From NCBI GenBank assembly GCA_014905825.1, contig JACGCN010000037.1:186001-250000 (forward strand): 64,000 bases of DNA, read 5' to 3'. The translations under genes and the position numbers were made by a program. Numbering within the stretch: the stretch's first letter is position 1; the number at the start of each line of letters is the position of its first letter. This stretch comes from Lyophyllum atratum (taxonomy: Eukaryota; Basidiomycota; Agaricomycetes; Agaricales; Lyophyllaceae). The notes beneath the pieces are model-generated. The model saw only the letters and a program-made list of their open reading frames with translations. It was not told the origin of the DNA and searched no databases. Positions 50,463 to 60,655 of the stretch are shown here, piece by piece.

Positions 50463-50596
50463 GCGCTGGTGACATGGTAATCAGGACAATTCCCTGTAAC
50501 TCCAGGGTTAGACTGTGTGTGGGGAGTCTGCGCTGGTGAAATGGTAATCCAGACAGTTCACCTGCAACTCCAGGAGTTAGAGTGTGCGTGGAGTTC
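50463..50596. repeat. Two imperfect 67-bp direct repeats
   Basis: Unit 1 (50463-50529) and unit 2 (50530-50596) both begin GCGCTGGTGA, share ATGGTAATC and AACTCCAGG, and are roughly 80% alike by eye. The TGG-rich start and the GGAGTTCGC end recall tRNA A and B boxes, so a tRNA-derived element is possible; I could not fold either as a tRNA. They lie just downstream of the sugar-transporter stop. The rest of 50078-50672 shows nothing I can name. Confidence 0.6.
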
Positions 50597-50672
50597 GCAT
50601 TACGGGTTCTGGCCCTGGTGCAGTAGTTTTTGGGAGGGATGGTGCCATACAATTTATGTTGTATTTTCAGAT

Positions 50673-52142
50673 CTATTTCTTGACTTTTGTGTCTCCAGCT
50701 GATGAGAACATGACGCTACCAAGAAACACCATTCCTGCTCCGATTCCCAATTGCACATTCCAACCATCACCGAACCACCAAATGCTGAGGCATAGGCTTA
50801 GCGCCTTCCTCGCTGTCAATACTAGATTAGTTGATACAGAAGAAACTTGCTGTGGCCCAGAGTTTAGTGAGGTGGATAGCGAGGACAGGATATGCATGAC
50901 GCACTGATGAAAGCCTATTAACGCCTGAGACACAAACAAGTTGCGAAACAAGGTTCCCTCCTAGGGTAACGACGGAAACCAAAGTGGAGGATGAAGAACG
51001 GCCATGCGAGAGGCTTGATATCCCCTGTTTGATATCAAAGGCCAGGAATAGGAACACGGGGAGCGCAAGGAAGTGCTGAACGGGCCGCATTCGATGGACG
51101 GGATAATATGATGAGAAGAATCAGCATACCGTATAAAATACGCCCTCCTTCCAGCAGGGCCCATATTTCTTATATGTCTTCTCTTGCAACAATCCAAGAA
51201 AAGCTGTCAAAAACAGAGATACAACGAGCATAGCGACTCCAGTCATATACTTCCGTAGATCTTCCGAAGTTTGCACGGGTGACTTGGTTGAAGCTGAACT
51301 CGGTGGTTTACTAGTAGGCTTGGAAAGTGTCGCTAGAATAACACCAAGCGAAACGAAGACAACGGACGTCTTATTGTAGCGTAAATATCACTTGCGCGGA
51401 AGGCATGGACTATGCTCACAATTTGCATCCAAGAGTAGCGCTTCTTAAGGAAAACGACACCGAAAAGCATCGAGACCACCAGCCCTGCGAAGCCAAAAAC
51501 TTAGTCGTCGTGCGCCTTGATCACACTTAGGACCCACCTGCTGAGCGGAACACGATAAGCAAGGTCAGCGGGACGTCATAAGCGAAAGCCCAGTTATTCA
51601 GCAGAGAGCCCGTAGTCAATACGAGCACCTGTAAAACCCACTGTCGGAGAGGGACCTGTCGAGGTTTGAGTCGAGGAAGCCAGTGATTAGCTTCATATCT
51701 GAGGAAAGTCGGTAGCGACTGGAAAGTAATGAACAGCATCTGAGAGAAGGTGAGGGCGGAGCCTTTGGACCCTGTACTCAGTTGTGTGCTGTCCACAATG
51801 GATTCTGAGGCGTACCGATACGTGGATTCATCATCAGGAGCTGCTCATATGCCCACACATTCCTAAGGACGATTAGCGTTGCCGATCCACTGCTCAACCC
51901 AGAAAACCTACGTGCAGCAACCCCCCAGAACCATGGATATAGTCTACCTTGGATCTGAGCCTGAGATGACCCAACAGAGATATAGTAAGAAGTGCATTGC
52001 TCACGGAATAGTAGTCTAGGATAACTGGTGCTATCTGAGAGACGGACACGCCTGGATCCGCATTTTTGACTTCAACGTCAGGAGCACCAGCTCTGGCCGA
52101 TGCGGCCCGTCTGCCTGAGGCATTCTTGCGCCTGATAGACAT
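50673..52142 (-). CDS. UAA-family nucleotide-sugar transporter (Yea4/SLC35B4-like)
   Basis: The protein is a multi-pass carrier that exchanges UDP-sugars for UMP across the ER or Golgi membrane. The closest fungal type is Yea4, a UDP-GlcNAc transporter. The start at 52142 gives a basic head (MSIRRKNASGRRAASARAG). The first helix is joined across an intron: LDYYS then TISMVLGGCCTNVWAYEQLL. Later segments are GTALTFSQMLFITFQSLPTF, KPRQVPLRQWVLQVLVLTTG, SLLNNWAFAYDVPLTLLIVF and VVSMLFGVVFLKKRYSW. GLLQEKTYKKYGPCWKEGVF and the C-terminal pair QLVCVSGVNRLSS and VLTARKALSLCLSIWWFG follow. About seven introns are needed. The stop at 50673 follows GDTKVKK. The exact sugar is not known from sequence. 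Confidence 0.85.
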
Positions 52143-52365
52143 GGTGTATTACAAGCCAAGTCGAAAAAGGATGGTATGCTCTATGCGATGGTCATCGTTG
52201 GCCAGGTATGTGTGTAGTGGGCAGAAGCGACAGCGAATAACCCAGATTATGAGATTGGCCCTGATAATTGATTGGTGATGGTATGACCAGCCAGGCGTCC
52301 TGACAACACAACTCGTACACTAACTTACACATCGTACAACACGAAGGCTATGGACTTCATTCGAC

Positions 52366-53369
52366 TCAGGCAAAACTCTGCGCTAGAGTCGCGGAGAACC
52401 TGAGGCGCATATACAACATCGCCCATTTCCCACTCTTATCTTTACAATCCACTTGACATTCTTCCTCAACTTCGTCCATGATCTCCTTGGCTTCCTCATT
52501 CGAGAGACCCCCCAGAAGAGATGTGCGAGCGAACACCTGGAGCCATCCACTTAATCCTGTTGGTAGTGGTGTAACCCGGGGCGTGAGGGATAGGTGGGTT
52601 GGCGTGAAACCCGCCGTCACCAACAACTGAATGTCCGTATGAAAAAACCTTCTTCAATCAGGAATAGTTGCTTACCTTCACATAGTCCTCCATTGACGGG
52701 AAAAACCAAGGATCGCGCGACACAGGGTCATGCCCCCGAGATTTTAACGCGCGATACAATGCAGATCTGACGCCTACTTATATTGTCAGAGATTTCTGCC
52801 AACATTGACATGGCCTCCGCATCCTACCGATGCAGTTCATGAAGCCTCCCATCTCTGCCACAATCCGGCCACCTGGCTTTAGAACCTGCTTCGCACTCTC
52901 CAGGACTCCGGCGGGATCCCGTTTGCACCAATGCAGGGCTGCATTACTAAATACTGCGTCAAACTTCTGGTGCAGATGTGGAATGTCGTTGGGGAGCTTC
53001 AGCGACTGTATGTCGGACACAAAGGCATGCTGGACGCCGTTGAATTTGGCCTGGGCAATCTGGACAGTCATCTCAAATGGCTGATCCACAATCTGATTTC
53101 CTGTAATAACGTACCATGCTCTCACTGGAGTCAACGCCAACCACCACACCACCATTGACGCCCGAGACGAATCTCTGAAGTTCAAGGGTCACCTCCCCGC
53201 TCCCGCACCCGAAGTCCATTATGCGTTCTCCAGGTTGTGCTGCGAGGAGCTCAAGGACGGGCGCAGTGAACGCAGGCGAATACACGAAGGGCACGCTCTT
53301 GTTGTAGAGGGATGCAGACCAACCTGACGCGTCTGGCTGGTCAGCACGCTCGGTGATATTGGTGCACAT
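52366..53369 (-). CDS. SAM-dependent class I methyltransferase (trans-aconitate methyltransferase-like)
   Basis: This is a small-molecule type methyltransferase of about 265 residues. The start at 53369 gives MCTNITERADQPDASGWSAS then LYNKSVPFVYSPAF. The SAM-binding motif I is IMDFGCGSGEVTLEL, and the acidic end of strand 2 is VVVGVDSSESM. A 55-nt intron (donor GTACGT, acceptor GTCCAG) restores IAQAKFNGVQHAFVSDIQSL. Motif II is FDAVFSNAALHWC and motif III is QVLKPGGRIVAEMGGF. After two more introns the C-terminal half (SRDPWFFPSMEDYVKLLVTA) runs to the stop at 52366. It is intact. The substrate is unknown. Its closeness to the P450 array invites a metabolic link, but genes of other function lie nearby too. 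Confidence 0.87.
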
Positions 53370-53745
53370 AATGTTAGTTAAGGGTGGAAGTTTTCGTTGA
53401 GGGTATCATGATTTTACGAACTCATACACAGATTCCAAATATCGCGCAGATGACCTGCAGGATAATTGACGGCCGAACGCGTCGGTGACTAGATCCGGCA
53501 GTGATACCTGATGAGCTTGGATGTCGGCCGATGCTGGAGGCACTCGCGACGGCCGATGGTCCCAGGATGGACCTGTGACAAACGAAAAACACTTCGTTGA
53601 GCTTTGTTGCAAATTTGCAATGACAAGTTAAGTTGCGAAATAAGCTTGATATACACTAGTGGGACTAATTACTTCGTACAACAGAGTCCAATGGGTAATG
53701 CATATAATGTACAGCAGTACTTTGAGGTCCCCTGAATCCAAGAAA
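53370..53745. other. Intergenic region between methyltransferase and VIP1
   Basis: It holds the methyltransferase promoter and the VIP1 3' end. A minus-strand frame of about 68 codons at 53406-53612 has no family match, and I do not call it. Confidence 0.5.
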
Positions 53746-54911
53746 TCAAATGACAGTTGGTGCAGCTTGAGTGACTGGGTTGGGCTGAGCCTCTGATCCA
53801 CCTGCCACATCCGACTTCTCCCCAGATGTAGTCGATGACCCAGTGGCTTTGTGCTCCTCTGCGATACGACGGGCTTCCTCATGTATGTCGTGAACCTGCT
53901 TGCTCGTAGAGGTATAGAAATCTCGAACTTTCTGTCCAAGAGGAGAGGAGATGGCTCTGGCGTAGAACTGGAAAGATGGAACGACCGAACAAGGTCAAAC
54001 TTCGAAGCTGCCAACGCAGTAAGAGGAACATACATCGTTTGCCGTCTTTGAGAAGCCTTTCTGCTCATCGACACTCTTGGCCTGCTGCGCTGCTGCATTG
54101 ACTGTCTCCTGGACCTTTCCTGAGATAGTCTGGTCGGGACCTAACGTGCGCGCTCCGAGAGAGTTATCGAGAGAATGGAAATAAGAGAGGAAACGCTTCG
54201 AAATCCCTTGCTTATCTGCGATTACAGTTGAATTAGCTCTTTCGAACTGTACAGAGAGATGGCGTACGGTCAAGCTCGATTGCACGCTGCAGGACTTGGT
54301 CTGAGAGTTTGTATCCCTTTGCAAGATATTCCGCCGCGACTGATGAAGCAAAATAATTTCAACGGACGAAAGCTTCACGGATGCTCAGCAGGACTTACTA
54401 CCGGCTCTGGGCTTGTCTGATTGATCGGGCGGTTGGCCATCCTTCGAGGCCTTCTCCTCATCTTCGTGAGCAATTTCCGACTCCACCTTTAGAGTGGACC
54501 CGCCCAAAGTGCCACCGTTTAACTAGGAAAGGTCAGTCGATGAAGATCCACGCTTTGTATAGAGTTGGTTATACCATCGTCGCGGTCTTAGCCGCAGAAG
54601 GCTTCTCAAAATGAATTACTGCCTTGCCTGGCTCCGGAAACTCGATGTGTTTGATCCTGCCATATGATGGTCAGATAAAAGCTTTGGTGGTCCTAAAGTA
54701 TGCTGGACTTGCTTTCCGCAAAATCTAGCAAAGAGATGAAGAGTTAGGTCCTGTTCAGAAAATCATTAGACAGAATCGCATACGTGAAAAAGTCGTGAAG
54801 CTGGGCCTCTGTTGTGTCGGGCGAGATTCCTGATACCTACGACGGGTTTAGAATGCTTTGCGACGAGGGGAAGAGTGAATATACATGGACTGGATATACG
54901 GGCTCGGACAT
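53746..54911 (-). CDS. VIP1: Vip1-type RRM protein
   Basis: The protein has a single N-terminal RNA-recognition motif and a long helical tail, as in fission yeast Vip1. The start at 54911 gives MSEPVYPVH. An intron then yields VSGISPDTTEAQLHDFFTF, and the next exons give GKITSIEFPEPGKAVIHFE and KPSAAKTALMLNGGTLGGS, the RRM core. The tail has VAAEYLAKGYKLSDQVLQRA, FHSLDNSLGARTLGPD, AQQAKSVDEQKGFSKTANDY and ARAISSPLGQKVRDFYTSTS. It ends with QPNPVTQAAPTVI before TGA 53746-53748. Six or seven introns are used, all with good signals. The molecular role is poorly known in fungi; RNA binding is inferred from the fold. Confidence 0.87.
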
Positions 54912-55880
54912 GATGGTTATGGTTGAGATTTGGAGAATGACGCTCCCACAACTGCGGTCTTTATACTCTCGATGACATCATCTTGCGTGCATGTGATTTT
55001 TGGTAAACTGGATCGCGTAGCTGAGAGCTGCTGCGTGAGTGCTTGAGCTTTCAGGGTTTTCGACGTTATGCAAGATCTCTGGACAAGCGCTTAATGCTCA
55101 TCGACATCGGGGACTCGACGAACAGTATTGGTATTGACATTTACTGCTTTCATATTCGCATCCACCCCTCGATCATAACTTTAAAACCACCGATGGAAGG
55201 CTCCGAAGGCGCGCTCACTCCTGGACATAATCATGGATGAAATACAGACTTACACGGTCACCGAGCGCGAGCAACTTCAGGGTCGCTCACAGACGCGGTT
55301 GAATGTATGACGTCATACAATTAAATCAATACAGTAGATCACGTGCCTTTAACAGAGGAAATGACTCGCTTGAACGGGGTTGTTCCTTGTCCGACTCTTC
55401 CTTGAACCTCCGTGATACGCTGGCCCTCCTGCTTCAAGTTACTGCGTCCTCTTCGTATCCTACCTGCGCTAAAGGTTGGTCGACGCGCTCTACCTTCAAG
55501 TCTTCAAAAGCTCAGCCTACTTTTCAAAAACGGAATCAAATTGATTGACAGACGTCACGGTGGTGCCACGCTCGAAAAAAACTTTCACCATTCCATCTTG
55601 TACTTCCAAAGACTCGCGCACTTGCTTTGGCATCCTCCGAGACTCTTTATAGATCGCACAGAAGCACTCAAGGAAAAGCTAGGCACCGTGTCCTCATTGT
55701 GGTGTCAGGTGGCGCCAGGCTGGAAGTGAGGCCACACTACGAAGGAAGAAAGTCTGTTTTCCAATCTCAGGAAACTATTCTCGTCTCTCCGAGACACTGC
55801 CGTTGTGGTAAGCCCTTCAGATTATCGCGCGCTTGTGGTGCGTAAACATACTCATTTGTCATCCTCAGCCACTGTTAAAA
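54912..55880. promoter_or_regulatory. Divergent intergenic region, possible upstream exons of the next gene
   Basis: The VIP1 start and the serine-rich gene at 55881 face away from each other. A GTAAGC donor near 55810 and a CTCAG acceptor at about 55868 suggest that the plus-strand transcript begins upstream and is spliced. Frames at 55412-55729 could be 5' UTR or an N-terminal exon; I cannot settle which. Confidence 0.35.
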
Positions 55881-56642
55881 ATGGAAAGTTCCAATCTTCC
55901 GCCAAAAAGTACACTAGCCGACTCCCGTAATAAATCTTCCACGCCCATAGAAATTCCCAATGGACGCCGCTCCAGCATGCCGTGGAATGGCTCATCATCT
56001 GGACGCCCAACGTCACCAGATCTCATTTTTGAGATGTCTCCTGTATCCTCAGATTTTCCCTCTTCACACGAGATATGCGGATTTACAGTCTCGTCTCAAA
56101 GTTTAAGCCCTCGAGAGCCTTTCATGTATTCGTTTCCGAAAATTTCTACGCATCGTAGACATGCATACTCCTCCCCAAGGACACAACCCTTGCAAAAATC
56201 AATATTCTCAGCCGGCGGCTCACTATTTGCTCATTCTATCCCTCCTGCCATTGCGAAACACTCCTTGTCTTCTTTGTGTCCAGATATTGATGAAGAGAGT
56301 ACCCTATCATCCTCCTTGACCTGTTCTAGCACAACGGATACCAAAAGTTCTTCGACAACCAAAATCACTGGGTTTACGCCAGTCACACCGAATTCCACAC
56401 AAGGGTACTCGCCAATCCGATCGCTAAAATCACGGCGGCTATCTCCACCACCTCGCAGCTCGTCTTACTCCTCATCACCGTGGATATTACCTGGTAAAAG
56501 TGACGTACACGGCGAGGAGACCGGGTCTTTAGAAACGGATCCCACCTCCTTCGAGTTTGAAAGACACCTGATGCGTCGGATCGAAGGCCGGAGTCCTCGC
56601 CGATTCCGCAGACTGTCTCTCGTGTCCTCAATACGGGTATAA
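55881..56642 (+). CDS. Serine/proline-rich hypothetical protein
   Basis: I recognise no family. From ATG 55881 a single exon encodes 253 residues rich in Ser, Pro and Arg. It contains many SP and TP sites (SPDLIFEMSPVSSDFPSS, LSPREPFMYSFPKIS, TGFTPVTPNSTQGYSPI) and basic patches such as LKSRRLSPPPRSSS and RRIEGRSPRRFRRLS. It looks disordered and rich in possible phosphorylation sites. The frame stays open upstream of the ATG as PLLK after a CTCAG acceptor, so the true start may be in an earlier exon. It ends at TAA 56640-56642. A GTATAA at 56637 could also act as a splice donor and extend the protein. Confidence 0.45.
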   Translation: MESSNLPPKSTLADSRNKSSTPIEIPNGRRSSMPWNGSSSGRPTSPDLIFEMSPVSSDFPSSHEICGFTVSSQSLSPREPFMYSFPKISTHRRHAYSSPRTQPLQKSIFSAGGSLFAHSIPPAIAKHSLSSLCPDIDEESTLSSSLTCSSTTDTKSSSTTKITGFTPVTPNSTQGYSPIRSLKSRRLSPPPRSSSYSSSPWILPGKSDVHGEETGSLETDPTSFEFERHLMRRIEGRSPRRFRRLSLVSSIRV

Positions 56643-59600
56643 CTGCAATTCTTTCGCTTTTTTTCTGCGTGGCGATTGGTAAGTAGTCCAGGTCCATTAC
56701 AGCTCATATACGATCCCTTACATCTATTTTCGATAGATCAGACTTGTTCGGTGCGCTCCTGGCGGACCGACTTTCCTTGTGTCCAGACTTCGGCCTGAAG
56801 GCGTCAGTAGGGGACTCGTTCTGACCCATCCAACTCTCCTTTCCCTTTTCGTTCCTCCCTCTATCCATATCTGCATTATTCCCAGCATCAACATCACTCA
56901 AGTTTATCCAGCATCAGCATTGCATCACATACTTCAGTTTCTTAAAGCATGATTAATGACGCCCCCAGTGTCATCTCGCCACATCGTTTCCAAACTATGT
57001 ACATACCTGAGCTTACCAAAGCGATCGTAAGTCCCTTGAACACCGGCCTCCAACTTAGATTTGCCATATCTCCCCTCACTACGATTACCACAATTTACAC
57101 ATAGAAGCCATTAGCGGATGTAGATCATTGTAGAGATACCCACGAAATGGACGATGGGCGTTTCGATTCACTGAGAGGCCAGATCCTGTTTGCAGCTTGC
57201 TGAATCAATTTCGGAGGTAAGGTGCGGTCAGTAAACGGTAAACGGTTTCCGGCATCTCCATCATCGCCGAAGTGCCAAACGTCACTATTGTAGACTTGCA
57301 GACCACGGCTACCAAAATTAGCAAACGAATGGCTACTTACGAGCCGATGCCAAAAATTCTGTGAGATCGCTGGAAGATCTCAGGCACGGGATTGGCGATC
57401 GCATGCCCGATTTTGTCACCGAGCCTAACCTCCGGTAACTTCTTTGTTCAACAACATGCACATGGACACTAATCATTTGACCCTCGGCGGATCAGTTGAT
57501 TTCACCAAGAGGGGATCCCCATCTCGATGTCCTCCAAAGTGCACGAAGGAATCAAATGGTGAGGCAGATTATCTAGGGCGAAACTCGGAGTCCACGTCCA
57601 GTTGGACAGGTTATGCAGTTGGTTGTCTCAGTGTGCTAGTTCTAAAGCCTATCTTCCCTCAATGCCGCCGTCAGGCTTCATATGCATCACTATTGAGTGA
57701 CCACGGTGATGGAACTCGACATTTCCTGTACAAAGGGCATCCACTGATTAATTAAAGAGGTTGACCATCTGGATGCGTTGGCTTCATGAGAGCACGACTT
57801 GCCAAGGTGGGGAAAGATAGGAGATCCTCATACCTTGTTGCGCCAGACTTTCCTAATCGGTGTGCGTTCGGATACCTCATGTTGATCCCGCATCAACTCG
57901 ATGATGATGATTGAGGATGCAGAGGTAGGAAGGCTGTGCGGTTTCCCAGACCACCAACCTTCATTGATACGACGGGAGCAGAATGAAAGCTTTAGGTTAA
58001 AGTGCATTGTGAAACACAGAATTGAATCGGCTATGCGTTTCCTTGGATTCATGCAGATCAGGGGAGTCAATTCTTCTCTGTTCCTCGCTATCTCTGTTGG
58101 AGACACGCAAAGAATGTGGACGGACGCTTCCGAAGGTAGAGGATCTGCATGGTTCTGAGAATAAATAACCGGTAACAGAAATGGAGCAACAATTCAGGTG
58201 CCTTAGTCAAGGGCATGTTCAGCCATTGAAATTTACGATCTGCCCGGGGGAAGTATCTTCGAAGTCTGATGGCTGTCCCGCCCAAACAACACACAAACGT
58301 CTCTTTCTGAAGGTGCATTTGAGGAGGAGTTTTGACGTGCCCTCTTTGCCAGCTGGGCATGTAAATCGCCTATCTCGGCGGTCATCAGGCTGAGATTTGA
58401 TGATGATGGCGACGAACGATAATCATTGAAAGGATGGCGCACTGCATCAGGCGCAAGACACTATCAGCTACACAGGACTGTACAGAGCGATGAGATCGAA
58501 AGTGTCAGCGAAGCATGGAGCGCTGAGATACACGGGCGTTTCACGGGCGCAATATGAGAGTGTCAGCTCAATATCAATTGGGCAGACCATGTCAAGCCTT
58601 CGTGAACTATGACTCTCAAACGTTGATCAAATTGGTGACAAGAATAGCGCACTCCTCTCACAAGTGTCAGCAACTTACTATCCGTGTTGTCTATCAAATA
58701 CAGACATATAATGTCGAGAAGTCGAGAAGTGATGCTGGACTCCAGACGGTAGAAGCCGTGCGATGGAGCCGTTGAGCTTCGCGCCCAGTAGGAGAAGTCA
58801 CAGGATGTCTTCTAGGCGGCGACGTATGTATAGCGATGCTGAGCGGTGCGCGCCGCGAAGACAGGCAGGATTGCTCGTCGTGAGACAAAGTGACTGGGCG
58901 CGGCTGTGAAGGTTGCATATTTGCACGAGGACAAAACATACGCTGCGGGGTGGCGCTGCTCCAATTGACGAGTAATTTGATAGATGGATCTAGATGGAAA
59001 TCTCGGTAATCCGCATGTACTCGTGAGGTACATATCGTGGAAAGAACGCAGACGGAACATGTTCGCAGCATACGTTTGAATAGTCCTCGGGGCTGAGACC
59101 AAATAGACGGAAAGAGCTCAAGTAGGGTACCTATTAGCACTGCAATACTCATGGATCACGCGGGTCCACGGAGGGAAACCAAGACAGAAGTAAGCAGGAT
59201 CGGTGTAACTGAGTTTACCGCTGATAACGCCTCAAAGTAGCTGCCAGCGTTTATACTAGGTTCGGCATCGTCAGGGATAAGCGGATCGTTCGGGGGCTGG
59301 ACGCCCAAAAGAAGACAACATCGAGTAGCTGGCCAGAGTGGAGGATCCACCCAGATATCAGAAGCCGTGCTTCGTGCGCGAGGTGAAACATATTGAGCCT
59401 GATTCACCAATGAGCACCATCTTGGATGGTAGCAAGGTGAATTAGACCAACGGTCGAATCTAATTGAACGCTTTAGGAAAGATAGATCGACACATCCAGG
59501 AGCATCTTTTGTCAGCAGCCAAAGAAAGTGATTGTGAGTAAGTTCAACGTTCGAGTCCTGCGAACCGAAACATAGGGTATATTCGGAGCATTGAATTGGT

Positions 59601-60655
59601 GGGATGCGACTGGCGGGGAAAGGCCACTACGCAGAATGACGAAGAGCTGGGCTGTGATTGTTTCGTGGTGTTGTATAACGCGTGTAGCGATCCCGCGGAT
59701 GACCAAAATGTACAAAGTGCCTAGATGTTATCCTACAGCTCGTCTAGCAAAGCTCGGTCGAGCTAGGAGCACCGCAGACATTTTAGATGTTCGCCCGGTT
59801 ATCGTGGATGAGGGTGTGCCCCATGAAGAAGACGATTCCACCTGTCACGAAATTCTGATCCAAGACCTCGCGAACTGGTTCAAGTACTGGTCGCTGGATT
59901 AAAATAACCGTGTGCTTCATGCAATTCGAAAAGACCAGCGGTGAGGATATGACTGTCGGCGCAGGGTTTGATGATGAGGCATCCGATGGCAGAGGAAATA
60001 GCCACGGGACGCTGTGGTTGCAAGGATGCGATGGCAAGACGTGAGAGACATTGGTTTCGTTACCACGGGCTAGGCGGCGGACGGACCAAGAGCCTGGAGA
60101 CTCGGGCGAGACACTTGGGGGCCTCGGACATGACAGTATCGCGGTGTCGAGAGACTTCAAATCAGACGTCGGTAAAGTTTGACGGCCTGTTTACGCTGTA
60201 TTTTCATTTGTCATGGAAGTCAAACCCACAATAGCAAGAAGCATAACTCCTAGATCAGTATTGAGAACATGTCAGATATGCTTTAGGACCAGACGTCGCT
60301 AGAAAACATGAAGATAGCTTCCTTGTAGTATTTTAGTCGGTAATCTTGTGTCGGAACGGTCATTGGTCTGATAGTGGTGTTGTGTACCTTAGAACAATCA
60401 AATGCATGATTAAAAATTGAGATGATAACGGATAATGGCGGGTCTGACAGGTGGATTATCCAGCTATTGGCTTGTATGAAGAAGACGAGAGAGTCAAAGA
60501 GGGAGTACGTGGCGCAAGTCCTTGCCACACCCGTACAAATAAAGTGGGTAATTTCACGATCACGTGTCAATCAGGCATCAACCATCATTTCAAACAGCTG
60601 GTCCAACAACGTCCAACAACAGTCTACAATCTACCAGCCCTCGTCGTGCCAGACG
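56643..60655. other. 4-kb gene-poor region with scattered short open frames
   Basis: No recognised gene lies here. Short frames with some coding look occur on the minus strand: 58250-58440 (reads MTAEIGDLHAQLAKRARQNS, resembling a C-terminal tail), 59156-59410 (contains YFEALSAVNSVTPILLTSVL) and 59783-60160. A plus-strand frame at 59591-59902 overlaps some of these. I could not join any into one protein with convincing splice sites. It may hold a fast-evolving or decayed gene. The 3' end includes the promoter of the NUD1-like gene. Confidence 0.35.

Noticed and set aside
57444..57755. 103-codon plus-strand frame in the gene-poor region
   Set aside because: No motif and no supporting splice signals; length is within what chance gives.
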